Source of the DNA: Duganella zoogloeoides
GTDB taxonomy: Bacteria; Pseudomonadota; Gammaproteobacteria; Burkholderiales; Burkholderiaceae_D
Assembly: GCF_034479515.1 (NCBI RefSeq)
Contig: NZ_CP140152.1
Location: forward strand, 6,014,001-6,078,000
DNA: 64,000 nucleotides
Direction: 5' to 3'
Positions 22,120-30,939 of this stretch are shown here, piece after piece (positions within the stretch are counted from its first letter, which is position 1; the number at the start of each line of letters is the position of its first letter). Under the pieces are notes generated by a model. It did not search any database and was not told where the DNA came from. It was given only the letters and a program-made list of their open reading frames with translations. Position numbers and translations under genes: made by a program.

Positions 22120-23455
22120 ATTTCTGTTTGATCTTGTAGCAAATCGCCAGCACCGCCACCCACGCCGGCATCATGTACACCGCGATCCGCGTATCGGGCG
22201 TCAGGTACATGATCACCACGATGCCGGCCATGAAGGCCAGGCACAGGTAGTTGGTCCACGGCTGGCCCCAGCTGCGGAAGCTGGTCCGTTCGCCGGCAGC
22301 CGCCTTGCTCTTGCTGAACTTCAAATGCGTGATGCTGATCATGGCCCAGTTGATCATCAAGGCCGCCACCACCAGCATCATCAACATGCCGAACGCCTTG
22401 CCCGGCATGACGTAGTTGACCACCACGCACAAGGCGGTGGCGGCCGCCGAGACGCCCAGCGCGTGCACCGGAATCCCGCGATTATTCACATGCGCCAGCG
22501 TCTTCGGCGCATGGCCTTGCAGCGCCAGACCGAGCAGCATGCGGCTGTTGCTGTACACGCAGCTGTTGTACACCGACAGCGCGGCCGTCAGCACCACCAC
22601 GTTCAGGGCCGAGGCCACCCAGCCGTTGTCGAGCGCCTGGAAGATCAGCACGAACGGGCTGCCGCCTTGCTGGACGTCGCTCCACGGGTACAGCGACAAC
22701 AGCACCGCCAGCGCGCCCACGTAAAAAATCAGGATGCGATAGACGACCTGGTTGGTGGCCTTGGGAATGGTCTTTTCCGGCGACTCCGCTTCGGCCGCCG
22801 TGATACCGACCAGTTCCAGCCCGCCGAACGAAAACATGATGATCGCCATCGCCATCACCATGCCGCCCACGCCGTGCGGGAAGAAGCCGCCCAGCGCCCA
22901 CAGGTTGGTGATGCTGGCCTGCGGACCGCCGCTGCCGCTGATCAGCAGGTAGCCGCCGAAGCCGATCATGCCGATGATGGCCGCGACCTTGATGATGGCG
23001 AACCAGAACTCCATCTCGCCGAACAGTTTGACGTGCAGCAGGTTGACCGCGTTAATCAGCAGGAAGAAGCCCAGCGCCGACGCCCACATCGGCACGCCCG
23101 GCCACCAGTACTGCACGTAGATGCCGACGGCAGTCAGCTCGGCCATGCTGACCAGCACGTACAGGATCCAGTAATTCCAGCCCGAGGCGAAACCGGCAAA
23201 CGAGCCCCAGTAGCGGTTGGCGAAGTGGCTGAAGGATCCGGCCACCGGCTGGTCCACTACCATTTCGCTCAGCTGGCGCATGATGAAGAAGGCCATGATG
23301 CCGGCGATCGCGTAGCCGAGGATCACCGACGGGCCAGCCAGCTTGATGGTCTGGGCCACGCCGAGGAACAAGCCGGTGCCGACGGCGCCGCCCAGCGCGA
23401 TCAGCTGGATGTGGCGGTTGCTCAAGCCGCGCTTGAGCGTGTTGTCATTTTTCAT
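22118..23455 (-). CDS. aroP: Aromatic amino acid permease, AroP-like (APC superfamily)
   Basis: This 445-residue transporter has about 12 membrane helices. It is very like E. coli AroP over its length: LSNRHIQLIALGGAVGTGLFLG at the start, PVAGSFSHFANRYWGSFAGFASGWNYW, FGEMEFWFAIIKV, SFGGLELVGITAAEA and ALSVYNSCVYSNSRML. It should import Trp, Tyr or Phe with protons. The location between anthranilate and kynurenine genes fits tryptophan uptake. PheP- or GABA-type specificity cannot be excluded. The stop codon lies in the repeat element at 22009-22119. Confidence 0.88.
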   Translation of the reverse strand: MKNDNTLKRGLSNRHIQLIALGGAVGTGLFLGVAQTIKLAGPSVILGYAIAGIMAFFIMRQLSEMVVDQPVAGSFSHFANRYWGSFAGFASGWNYWILYVLVSMAELTAVGIYVQYWWPGVPMWASALGFFLLINAVNLLHVKLFGEMEFWFAIIKVAAIIGMIGFGGYLLISGSGGPQASITNLWALGGFFPHGVGGMVMAMAIIMFSFGGLELVGITAAEAESPEKTIPKATNQVVYRILIFYVGALAVLLSLYPWSDVQQGGSPFVLIFQALDNGWVASALNVVVLTAALSVYNSCVYSNSRMLLGLALQGHAPKTLAHVNNRGIPVHALGVSAAATALCVVVNYVMPGKAFGMLMMLVVAALMINWAMISITHLKFSKSKAAAGERTSFRSWGQPWTNYLCLAFMAGIVVIMYLTPDTRIAVYMMPAWVAVLAICYKIKQK

Positions 23456-23483
23456 GAGAATTTTGATGGGTTGACAGGGCGGT

Positions 23484-24878
23484 TCAACGCGTCAGACGCT
23501 TGACCAGCTGGTACAGAAATTCACGTCCATCATACAGTTCCTTCACGCCGATGCGCTCGTTTAAACCATGGGCATTGACGGTGGCCGGATCGACAAACAA
23601 GCCGGACACGCCATACATCGGTATGCCCACCGCGCGGAACAGCCGGCTGTCGGTCGTCGATACGCCCATGGTCGGCACCACCGGCACGCCGGGCCACATT
23701 TGCGCGGTCAGCGCTTCCACCGCTGCCATCACGTCCGGACGCAACGGCGACGATGGCGCCTGCTCGCTCTCGGCGCGCACCGTCACCTTGACCTTGTCGC
23801 CGCCCAGGGCTTTCAATTGCGCCTCGACAAACGCGAATTGTTCGTCGGGCAGCAGGCGGCAGTTGACGATGGCCTTGGCGCTTTGCGCCAGCGCGTTCGG
23901 CGCGTGGCCGGCGTTGACCATGGTGGCCACGCACGTGGTGCGCAGCAGGCCCACCAGGTTTGGATCCTGCGACAGCCGCGCGAACACGGCCGCATCCTGC
24001 GTGCCCTGCGCTACCGCGCGCATGTCGGCGGCCACGGCACCCTGCTGCAACGGCGCGCTGCGCTCGAAGTACATGCGCGCCGCGTCGTTCAGGCGCACCG
24101 GGAACTGGTACTGTTGCAGCCGGCCCAGTGCAGCGGTCAAGTCGTAGATCACGTTGTCCGGGGTAGGACGGGCGCTGTGGCCGCCGGGACCGCTGGTCTC
24201 GAACTCGGCCTGCACAAAGCTTTTTTCACCGATCTGCAAGATCTGCACGAACGGCTTGCCGTTTTTCAGCTCGCCCCGGCCGCCTTCGTTGATGCCGAAC
24301 TCGGCGTCCACCAGGTCGCGCCGGTTTTCCAGCAGCCAGCGCCCGCCATTGCTGGGCACGCCACCGCGTTCTTCGTCGCCGGTCAGCGCCACGATGATGT
24401 CGCGCTCGGGTTTGAAGCCTTCGGTCTTCAGCTGCGCCAGGATGGAAATGAACGCGGCTGCCATGGCTTTGTCATCGACCGCACCCCGGGCCGTGAAGTA
24501 ACCGTCTTTTTCCTGCAGGATGAACGGGTCGGTGGTCCAGTCGCTGCGTTTGGCTTCCACCACGTCGATGTGCGCCAGCAGCAGCAACGGTTTCTTCTTG
24601 CCCGTGCCCTTGAAACGCGCCACCAGGTTGCCCTTGCGCTCGAACGGGGCGATCACTTGCACGTCGTCGGCGTTGAAGCCGGCCGCCAGCAGCCGCTCGC
24701 GCATCGCCTGTGCTGCCTTGGTGGTATCGCCTGCGGAGTGGGTGGTGTTGATTTCCACCAGTTGCTGGTAGATGGCGCGGAAGGTTTGCTGTTGCGCGGT
24801 GAGGGAGGCGGGAGCTGCTTGGGCGGCGGTGGCCAGCAGGCCGGCCAGCAGCAAGCTGGCGACGAGTTTTTTCTTCAT
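23484..24878 (-). CDS. Secreted M20-family metallopeptidase
   Basis: This 464-residue protein has a clear signal peptide (about 1-22, ending ATAAQA). The peptidase domain has metal-site motifs LLLAHIDVVEA, GAVDDKAMAAA, ALTGDEERGG and INEGGRG, then the dimerisation domain (GPGGHSARP). It likely hydrolyses dipeptides or N-acyl amino acids in the periplasm. The ATG at 24878 with AGGA 7 bases upstream is used rather than the TTG one codon earlier. It sits between a TonB receptor gene and an aromatic amino acid permease on the same strand, suggesting uptake, cleavage and import of peptides. The substrate is unknown. Confidence 0.88.
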   Translation of the reverse strand: MKKKLVASLLLAGLLATAAQAAPASLTAQQQTFRAIYQQLVEINTTHSAGDTTKAAQAMRERLLAAGFNADDVQVIAPFERKGNLVARFKGTGKKKPLLLLAHIDVVEAKRSDWTTDPFILQEKDGYFTARGAVDDKAMAAAFISILAQLKTEGFKPERDIIVALTGDEERGGVPSNGGRWLLENRRDLVDAEFGINEGGRGELKNGKPFVQILQIGEKSFVQAEFETSGPGGHSARPTPDNVIYDLTAALGRLQQYQFPVRLNDAARMYFERSAPLQQGAVAADMRAVAQGTQDAAVFARLSQDPNLVGLLRTTCVATMVNAGHAPNALAQSAKAIVNCRLLPDEQFAFVEAQLKALGGDKVKVTVRAESEQAPSSPLRPDVMAAVEALTAQMWPGVPVVPTMGVSTTDSRLFRAVGIPMYGVSGLFVDPATVNAHGLNERIGVKELYDGREFLYQLVKRLTR

Positions 24879-24938
24879 CAATGATTCCTGTACGCTGACA
24901 TGACAAAGCGCGTCCCCGGGGGACGCGCACTGGTGCGA

Positions 24939-27908
24939 TTAAAACTTGGCGCGCAGGCCGAGGCTGAAGCTGCGGCCCAGTACGTCATAGTAGACGCCAT
25001 TGGCCGGCAGCGGCGGCGCCCGGTCGAACACATTGTTGACGGCCACGAACACCTCGGGCGAACCTTTGCCGCCGAGCTCATAGCTGCCGCGCCAGTTGAA
25101 GTAGGTTACCGACGGCACGATGTTGTTGTCGATGCTGTTGGCCAGCGTGGCGGCGTAGTTGGCATCGTCCGGGCCGATCATGGCGTTGTTGTAGTGGCCC
25201 CGGCTGATGTAGCGCAGCTGGCCGGTGGTGGACAGCGGGCCCAGCTTATAGGTGGCGCTGACGTTCCACGACCATTCCGGGATGCCGCCGGTCACGCCGG
25301 TCTGGCCGGCGCGGTTGACGCCGTTGGGCGTGGCCGGGGTCACGTCGCCCGACGACCACAGCTCGAACACCTTGGTGCCCTGCACCGCGACGTTGACGGT
25401 GCCGTTCAGCTTGTCGCTGAGGTCGCGCAATGGCTGGGCATACGCCAGTTGCAGATCGACACCGTGGGTGCGCAGCTCGCCCACGTTGGCGTTCACGCCG
25501 GACACGGCCGCGATCGAGTTGTCGGCAGCGAAGGTGATGTACTGGCAGTCGCTGGTCTTGCCGTCGCGCAGGCAGTTGTTGATCAGGGTCTGGAACGCGA
25601 CCGTGGTGATCGCGCTTTTGACGTCGATCTTGTAGTAGTCGGCCGACATGCTCAGGCGTTTCAGCCTGGCCGGCTCGAACACGATGCCCAGCGTGGTGGT
25701 GTCCGATTTTTCCGGTTGCAGCGCGGTGTTGCCGCCGGTGTAGGCCGTCATCACGTAGCTGCTGTTGAAGGCGGCGCGTGGATCGAACAGCGATTGCGTC
25801 GCCGAGTTGCGCGAGCTGAACAGTTCGGACAGGTTCGGTGCGCGGATATCGCGCGAGCGGGCGCCGCGCAGGCGGAAGTCGGCGGTCGGCGAATAGCTGA
25901 GGCCAGCCTTCCAGGTCGTGACGTCGCCGGACGTGGAATAACTAGTGCGGCGCACGGCGCCGTTGAAGTCGAGTGCGTGGATGCCGGGCAGTTTTGCCGC
26001 CAGCGGCACCAGCGTCTCCAGGTACACCTCTTTCACGCTGAGGTCGCCATTGATCGGCTGGACGTTGTTGATGTTGAAGGCGCCGGCGGACGACAGCGCA
26101 TCGGCCGACGACGACAGTTTTTCCTTGCGATATTCAAAACCGCCGGCAATCGACACCGGACCGGCCCAGGTGGAAAACGGTTCGCCCTGGATATTAGCCG
26201 ACGCCTCTTCCAGTTCCGATACCTGCTTGAAGCGCGCCTGGCCTAGGATGTAGGCGGCCGCTGCCGCTGATGGGGTGCTGCTGCCCAGCAGGTTGACCGG
26301 TGCGCAGCCATTGGTGGGCGCGGTGAGCGTGGAACGGCAGGCGATCGAACCGAGCGCCAGGCCCGACGTGCCGACGTTGGCGGCGGTCACCGTCACGGCA
26401 TCGATGGCGCGCAGCATATTGGCGTTGATCACCACGTTGGACGTGGTTTTTTCAAAATTGCTGCGCGCCTTTTGCAGGTTGACGTCCCACTTCCAGGTGT
26501 CGCCAAACGATCCCTGCAAGCCGGTGGCCAGGCGCGCCGCTTCGTTGAGGTTTTCCAGTTGCGGCGCGCCGAGATTGTTGCCCGAGTAACCCACGCGCAG
26601 CGCCGTGCTGCCCATTTGCGCCGCCACCGCAGCGGGCAGGTAGGCGTTGTCGCGCGCGATCGAGACTGCGGGATTGAAATAGATCTGGCTGGTGCCGCCG
26701 CCCTTGCTGCGCGCATACGACGGTTCGACATAGAAGGTGATGTCGGGCGTGATGTCGTACGACAGCTTGCTCATGAACGATGCGCGCTCGACCGGCGTGC
26801 GCAGTGCGAACGGGCCGTAGATGCTGTTGCCGTAAGCGCCGCCGCCGATCATGGTGGTGCCGGTCGCGTACTGGCCGTAGGCGAACGGAGCAATGCCCAC
26901 GGTGCCATCGGCGTTGGTGACGAACTGCTGGCCGCGCAGGGCGGCCGGGTTGGTGGCCACGTTCTGGATCAGGCCGCCGGAAGTCATGTTACCGATGCGC
27001 ACGCCGCTGGCAATCAGGTTGGCCGGCACGCCCGCTGCACGGGTGCCGGGCACGGCAAAGGCGGACACTTCCTCGCGGCCCCAGTCGCGCTCGTAGTAAT
27101 TGCGCACGCCGCTGTTGTCGTTGTACTCGCCGCCGGCAATGATGCGGCCGCGGCCGTCGGCAAACGTGGTGCCACCGGCCAGGCTGACGGTCTTGTCGCG
27201 GGCATCGCCCTGGCCGGTCTGGCCGTACTGGACCGAGCCCTGCACGCCGTCGATGCGATCCTTCAGGCGGATATTGACCACGCCTGCGACCGCGTCGGAG
27301 CCGTAGGCGGCGGAGGCGCCGCCGGTCACCACGTCCACGCTCTGGATCAGCGACGTCGGCACCATGTTCAGGTCCACCCCGGCGGCGCCGGCGATGTTGC
27401 CGTTGTAGGTCAGCGGCAGGCGGTTGCGGCCCAGCAGCACCAGGGTGCGGTTGGAGCCGAGGCCGCGCAGGTCGGTAAAGCTGACGCCGGTGCTGGTGGT
27501 GCCGCTGGTGGCGGAATTGGTGGCGCGGAACGCCGGCACTTCATTGAGCACATCGGCCACGTTGACCGCCGCGCGCTGGGCGATGGCCGCCCCGCCGATC
27601 ACGGTGGTGGGGGTAGGGGCCTTGAAGCCGGCACGGTCGATGCGCGAGGCGCTCACCACCACGCTGGCGCCGGTGTCGATCACGGCGTCCACCGCGGCAG
27701 GTTCTGCCGTGGTCGCTGCTTCTGCCGCTGCCGCAGTGGTGGCGGGCACAGCCTGCGGCGCAGCCGCCTGGGCATAGCCGTAACCGCTGCCGGACAGCAG
27801 CAGCAGGCCGGTGGCCACGCGCAGGGAGCCGGACAGCTTCCTGGGCAGCGGTGCGGCTGGTGGCGTGGAGCGCGGTCGTGGCGCCTTGCGTTTTCCTGAT
27901 TTGCTCAT
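24939..27908 (-). CDS. Large TonB-dependent outer-membrane receptor
   Basis: This protein is about 989 residues. A basic N-terminus is followed by a hydrophobic export segment (about 30-48), an Ala/Thr-rich spacer, and a plug domain with ASRIDRAGF, FTDLRGLGSNRTLVLLGRNR, VDVVTGGASAAYGSDAVAGVVN. A long beta barrel ends in the terminal aromatic pattern GLRAKF. The plug pattern is that of the large peptide/carbohydrate-type receptors, not siderophore receptors. The ATG at 27908 has GGGGGAA upstream. A secreted peptidase is 60 bp downstream and a divergent Lrp-type regulator is upstream, so peptide uptake is likely but unproven. Confidence 0.9.
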   Translation of the reverse strand: MSKSGKRKAPRPRSTPPAAPLPRKLSGSLRVATGLLLLSGSGYGYAQAAAPQAVPATTAAAAEAATTAEPAAVDAVIDTGASVVVSASRIDRAGFKAPTPTTVIGGAAIAQRAAVNVADVLNEVPAFRATNSATSGTTSTGVSFTDLRGLGSNRTLVLLGRNRLPLTYNGNIAGAAGVDLNMVPTSLIQSVDVVTGGASAAYGSDAVAGVVNIRLKDRIDGVQGSVQYGQTGQGDARDKTVSLAGGTTFADGRGRIIAGGEYNDNSGVRNYYERDWGREEVSAFAVPGTRAAGVPANLIASGVRIGNMTSGGLIQNVATNPAALRGQQFVTNADGTVGIAPFAYGQYATGTTMIGGGAYGNSIYGPFALRTPVERASFMSKLSYDITPDITFYVEPSYARSKGGGTSQIYFNPAVSIARDNAYLPAAVAAQMGSTALRVGYSGNNLGAPQLENLNEAARLATGLQGSFGDTWKWDVNLQKARSNFEKTTSNVVINANMLRAIDAVTVTAANVGTSGLALGSIACRSTLTAPTNGCAPVNLLGSSTPSAAAAAYILGQARFKQVSELEEASANIQGEPFSTWAGPVSIAGGFEYRKEKLSSSADALSSAGAFNINNVQPINGDLSVKEVYLETLVPLAAKLPGIHALDFNGAVRRTSYSTSGDVTTWKAGLSYSPTADFRLRGARSRDIRAPNLSELFSSRNSATQSLFDPRAAFNSSYVMTAYTGGNTALQPEKSDTTTLGIVFEPARLKRLSMSADYYKIDVKSAITTVAFQTLINNCLRDGKTSDCQYITFAADNSIAAVSGVNANVGELRTHGVDLQLAYAQPLRDLSDKLNGTVNVAVQGTKVFELWSSGDVTPATPNGVNRAGQTGVTGGIPEWSWNVSATYKLGPLSTTGQLRYISRGHYNNAMIGPDDANYAATLANSIDNNIVPSVTYFNWRGSYELGGKGSPEVFVAVNNVFDRAPPLPANGVYYDVLGRSFSLGLRAKF

Positions 27909-28216
27909 GAGGTTCCCCCGGTTAGTAACGTCTTTGATGCGAACGTGTGGTTTATTTCCGGATGGCACCTGGTCGTTGTGGCGATCGTTGTCCCTCACCC
28001 CGGGGCCCGCTGGTGGCGGATCGGGCGGATCGTTTGTTGCGGCTCGCGATATGGAAATACATGATATCGATATGCAAGCAATTTTTATTCTTTTAAGCCG
28101 GGAAAAATCAGAAATTTTGGAATATTGTTCTGATTTAGTTGTATATTTGGATCATCATCCCGTGCCGCATCAATGGCACAGGAAGCCTGCTTGTTTTTCA
28201 ACATTTTGGAGAACCC
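27909..28216. other. AT-rich divergent regulatory region, TonB receptor / Lrp-type gene
   Basis: A 308-bp gene-free stretch between divergent genes. The part at about 28055-28200 is much more AT-rich than its surroundings. An 8-bp inverted repeat, AATCAGAA (28106-28113) and TTCTGATT (28128-28135), has half-sites 22 bp apart, about two helical turns. That suits an Lrp-type dimer, so it may be an operator for the adjacent regulator. No gene is seen in it. Confidence 0.5.
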
Positions 28217-28687
28217 TTGGACAAATACGACCTGGCCATCCTGGCTTCCCTTGAACGCGATGGAAGGCAATCGTTCGTTGACCTGGCCGAGGAGGTGGGC
28301 CTGTCGAAAACCCCGTGCTGGACCCGCGTGCAGGCGCTGGAAAAGAATGGCACCATCCGCGGCTACCACGCCGACATCGCACCCCAGCTGCTGCAACTGA
28401 AACTGACTGCCTATATCCAGGTGATGATCGATTTCGGCCGCCGCGCCGAGTTCGAAGCGGCCGCACTGGCCAACCCGGCCGTGATCGAGTGCCTGTCGAT
28501 GGCGGGCGAGGCCGACTACCTGCTCAAGGTCGTGTGCGAGGGCGTCGATACGCTGGACGACCTGTTGCGCTACAACCTGTCGCTGCTGCCCGGCTTGCAG
28601 CGCTCCACCACCATGATCTGCCTCAAGACCATCAAGTCGCGTTCGTCACTGACGGCGGCGGCTCACTGGCGCGCCAAAGCGGTCTGA
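28217..28687 (+). CDS. Lrp/AsnC-family transcriptional regulator
   Basis: This protein is about 156 residues, with an N-terminal helix-turn-helix (FVDLAEEVGLSKTPCWTRVQALE) and a C-terminal RAM/AsnC ligand domain (about 65-145) that binds amino acids. The start is probably the TTG at 28217, after GGAG at 28208-28211, because the family usually begins with LDKYDLAIL-type residues. An upstream ATG at 28139 would add 26 unrelated residues. It is divergent from the TonB-receptor gene and probably controls it; it could also act on the peptidase and permease. The effector is unknown. Confidence 0.85.
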   Translation: MDKYDLAILASLERDGRQSFVDLAEEVGLSKTPCWTRVQALEKNGTIRGYHADIAPQLLQLKLTAYIQVMIDFGRRAEFEAAALANPAVIECLSMAGEADYLLKVVCEGVDTLDDLLRYNLSLLPGLQRSTTMICLKTIKSRSSLTAAAHWRAKAV

Positions 28688-29026
28688 CAGGTATAACTGT
28701 TCTGTCAACCGCGACGGATTCGGACCAATGTTCCGAATCTGCGCGCTTCGTCGGAAAAATAAGAACACTATTTTTCTGCTAGCCAAGTAAAATTTCTTAC
28801 ACCAGCGGAAGTCATCGCGTCGTGCAGCGTAAGCCGCCGTCACGCCGAAGCCGTCAACCGCAGAATTGTCATCCTTGCGCACGCGGGGATCCATAGACCG
28901 CGTGATCTGAGGCTCAGTATGGATCCCCGCTTTCGCGAGGATGACGGATTGTCGGCTAACGGCTGCGGTTGCAATCGGTACTTCCGCTACCAGGTTTTTC
29001 CAGTTCTTCCACTTAAGGACCCACCG
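28688..29026. other. Intergenic region with an extragenic repeat
   Basis: A 339-bp gap between the Lrp-type gene and the amidohydrolase gene. It holds the inverted repeat at 28868-28945, described separately. The rest shows no convincing gene, terminator or promoter; an AAGGAC site lies about 10 bases before the amidohydrolase ATG. Confidence 0.6.
28868..28945. repeat. Imperfect 28-bp inverted repeat of the GGGGATCCATA type
   Basis: Arm 1 (28868-28895) and arm 2 (28918-28945) are inverted copies matching at 24 of 28 positions. The loop is 22 bases. The arms carry the GTCATCCTCGCGAAAGCGGG-type core known as an abundant extragenic repeat in many proteobacteria. It lies in the 5' gap of the amidohydrolase gene. 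Confidence 0.75.
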
Positions 29027-30322
29027 ATGAAATCGAAGTCGCTCCCTCTTACCGCCCTTGCTGCTGCCCTGTTGTGCTGGTCTTGCGCCGCTGCCGCGAA
29101 GGACGTGGTCATCCACGCCGGCCACCTGATCGACGCCGTCTCCGGCAAGGTGGCCGACAAGATGTCCATCCTGGTCACCGATGACCGCATCACCGCCGTG
29201 CAGAGCGGCTTCGTCACCCCGGCCGGCGCCGAGATCGTCGATCTGTCGCAGGCGACCGTGCTGCCGGGGCTGATCGACTGCCATGTGCACATGAGCTTTG
29301 GCGTGATCGGCGAAGGCGGCGGACTGGCGCAGCGCTTCACCACCACGTCCAGCGACACCGCGTTCCGCACTGCGGCGGCCGCGACGCGCATGCTGGACCT
29401 GGGCTTCACGTCGTTGCGCGACCTGGGCACGGAAACCGAGGTGATCGTGGGCCTCAAGCGCGCCATCAACAGCGGCGTGATCCCGGGACCACGGATGTAT
29501 GTGTCCGGCATGTACCTTGGCCCCACGGGTGGGCACAGCGACAAGCGCAACGGCCTCGATCCCGAGCTCGACCATGCGCATTGGGACGCGTCGGTGATCG
29601 ACGGCCCGGACGAGGCGGTCAAGGCCGTGCGCCGCCTGCACCGCGAAGGCGCCGACCTGGTCAAGATCATGCCCAGCGGCGGCGTACTCAGCATTAACGA
29701 CGATCCCAAGCGCACCACCATGACCGACGCCGAAGTGTCCGCCGTGGTGACCACCGCGCATGCGCTGGGCATGAAGGTGGCCGCGCACGCGCACGGCAAG
29801 GGCGCCATCGATCAGGCCAGCCGGCTCGGCGCCGATTCGGTCGAGCATGTCACCTTTGGCGAGCCCGACAGCTACCAGTTGATGAAGAAAAACGGTACCT
29901 ATTTCGTGCCGACCCTGCTGGTGGCAAATCGCGGCCTGAAGTTGGCGATCGAGCATCCGGAACGGCTGCCGCCGTCGTCAGCCGCCAAGGCGAAGATCGT
30001 GGCACCGGGCACCATCAAGAACGCGGGAGTGGCCTACCGGGCCGGCGTGAAAATGGCATTCGGCACCGACCAGACCGGCGGCAACGGCGAGGAATTCGCG
30101 CTACTGGTACAGGCCGGTATCACGCCGATGGATGCGATCCTGATGGCCACCCGTAACGCCGCCGATTTGATCGGCGCAGCACAGGACATCGGCAGCATCG
30201 CACCGGGCCGCTATGCCGACATCATTGCCGTCAAGGGCGACCCGATCGCCAACATCCGCACGCTGGAAAAAGTCTCGTTCGTGATGAAGGGCGGCAAGGT
30301 GGTCAAGCCGCTGGCCGACTAA
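29027..30322 (+). CDS. Secreted amidohydrolase-family protein (Xaa-Pro-dipeptidase-like)
   Basis: This 431-residue protein has a signal peptide (about 1-25, ending CAAAAK). The amidohydrolase barrel has metal ligands in PGLIDCHVHM, a likely carboxylated Lys in LVKIMPSGG, His in AAHAHG and VEHVTFG, and the catalytic Asp in GTDQTGG. Related proteins are imidazolonepropionase-like dipeptidases that cleave Xaa-Pro, Xaa-Arg or acylated amino acids. The ATG at 29027 starts the signal peptide. Its stop overlaps the convergent kynR stop by 4 bp. It may belong with the peptide-scavenging genes upstream. The substrate is unknown. Confidence 0.87.
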   Translation: MKSKSLPLTALAAALLCWSCAAAAKDVVIHAGHLIDAVSGKVADKMSILVTDDRITAVQSGFVTPAGAEIVDLSQATVLPGLIDCHVHMSFGVIGEGGGLAQRFTTTSSDTAFRTAAAATRMLDLGFTSLRDLGTETEVIVGLKRAINSGVIPGPRMYVSGMYLGPTGGHSDKRNGLDPELDHAHWDASVIDGPDEAVKAVRRLHREGADLVKIMPSGGVLSINDDPKRTTMTDAEVSAVVTTAHALGMKVAAHAHGKGAIDQASRLGADSVEHVTFGEPDSYQLMKKNGTYFVPTLLVANRGLKLAIEHPERLPPSSAAKAKIVAPGTIKNAGVAYRAGVKMAFGTDQTGGNGEEFALLVQAGITPMDAILMATRNAADLIGAAQDIGSIAPGRYADIIAVKGDPIANIRTLEKVSFVMKGGKVVKPLAD

Positions 30323-30801
30323 CGGTCGTCCTGCTGCAGCAGGCTGGTGCCCAGCACGCCCGATTCGCCGAGATTGCGCAGCACCATGTGCGAGCGGATG
30401 TCGAGCACGCCGGGTACCTTGTAGAGCTTGTTCATCACGAAGTCGGAATAGTGTTTCAAATTGCGCGCGCGTACCCGCAGCATGTAGTTGGCTTCGCCGG
30501 TTACCACGAACGAGCCCACCACCTCTTCCCACTGCGGCAGGGCGGCGACGAACTGCTCGTGCCACTGGTCGGTGTCGCGCCGCATGGTGATGATGACGAA
30601 CGCTTCCACGTCCAGTCCCAGCAGTTCGGCGTCGAGGCGGGCGGTGTAGCCCTGGATGATGCCGGCTTCCTCGAGCAGGCCGACGCGGCGCAGGCAGGCC
30701 GACGGCGACAGGAACACCAGCTCGGCCAGCCGGGCGTTGCTGATGCGGCCGTCCTGCTGCAGGGCCCGTAATATGTTTATATCGACAAGGTCCAGTTTCA
30801 T
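30319..30801 (-). CDS. kynR: Lrp/AsnC-family regulator of kynurenine genes
   Basis: This 160-residue protein has an N-terminal helix-turn-helix (ISNARLAELVFLSPSACLRRV) and a C-terminal RAM domain (about 65-150). It is divergent from kynB with a 138-bp gap, the same layout as kynR-kynBU in Pseudomonas, where the Lrp-type KynR activates in response to kynurenine. An inverted repeat in the gap (30850-30870) is a possible operator. The role is inferred from position and family. Confidence 0.85.
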   Translation of the reverse strand: MKLDLVDINILRALQQDGRISNARLAELVFLSPSACLRRVGLLEEAGIIQGYTARLDAELLGLDVEAFVIITMRRDTDQWHEQFVAALPQWEEVVGSFVVTGEANYMLRVRARNLKHYSDFVMNKLYKVPGVLDIRSHMVLRNLGESGVLGTSLLQQDDR

Positions 30802-30849
30802 TGAAATATTTTGCGGTTTTTAAGTAGATAAATCGAATAATAGATCAAT

Positions 30850-30870
30850 ATCGGCGTTTTTTGCGCCGAT
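30850..30870. promoter_or_regulatory. Inverted repeat in the kynR-kynB intergenic region
   Basis: ATCGGCG (30850-30856) and CGCCGAT (30864-30870) form a perfect 7-bp inverted repeat with a T-rich 7-base spacer. It is the only clear dyad between the divergent genes and is a candidate KynR operator. A -10-like TAGAAT at 30901-30906 precedes kynB. The dyad could also act as a hairpin. Confidence 0.4.
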
Positions 30871-30939
30871 CTTTGCAGAAAAAAAAGTTCTTTCGTGCTC
30901 TAGAATATATCTGTCGCAGCCCTTCACCACCACGCTCTC

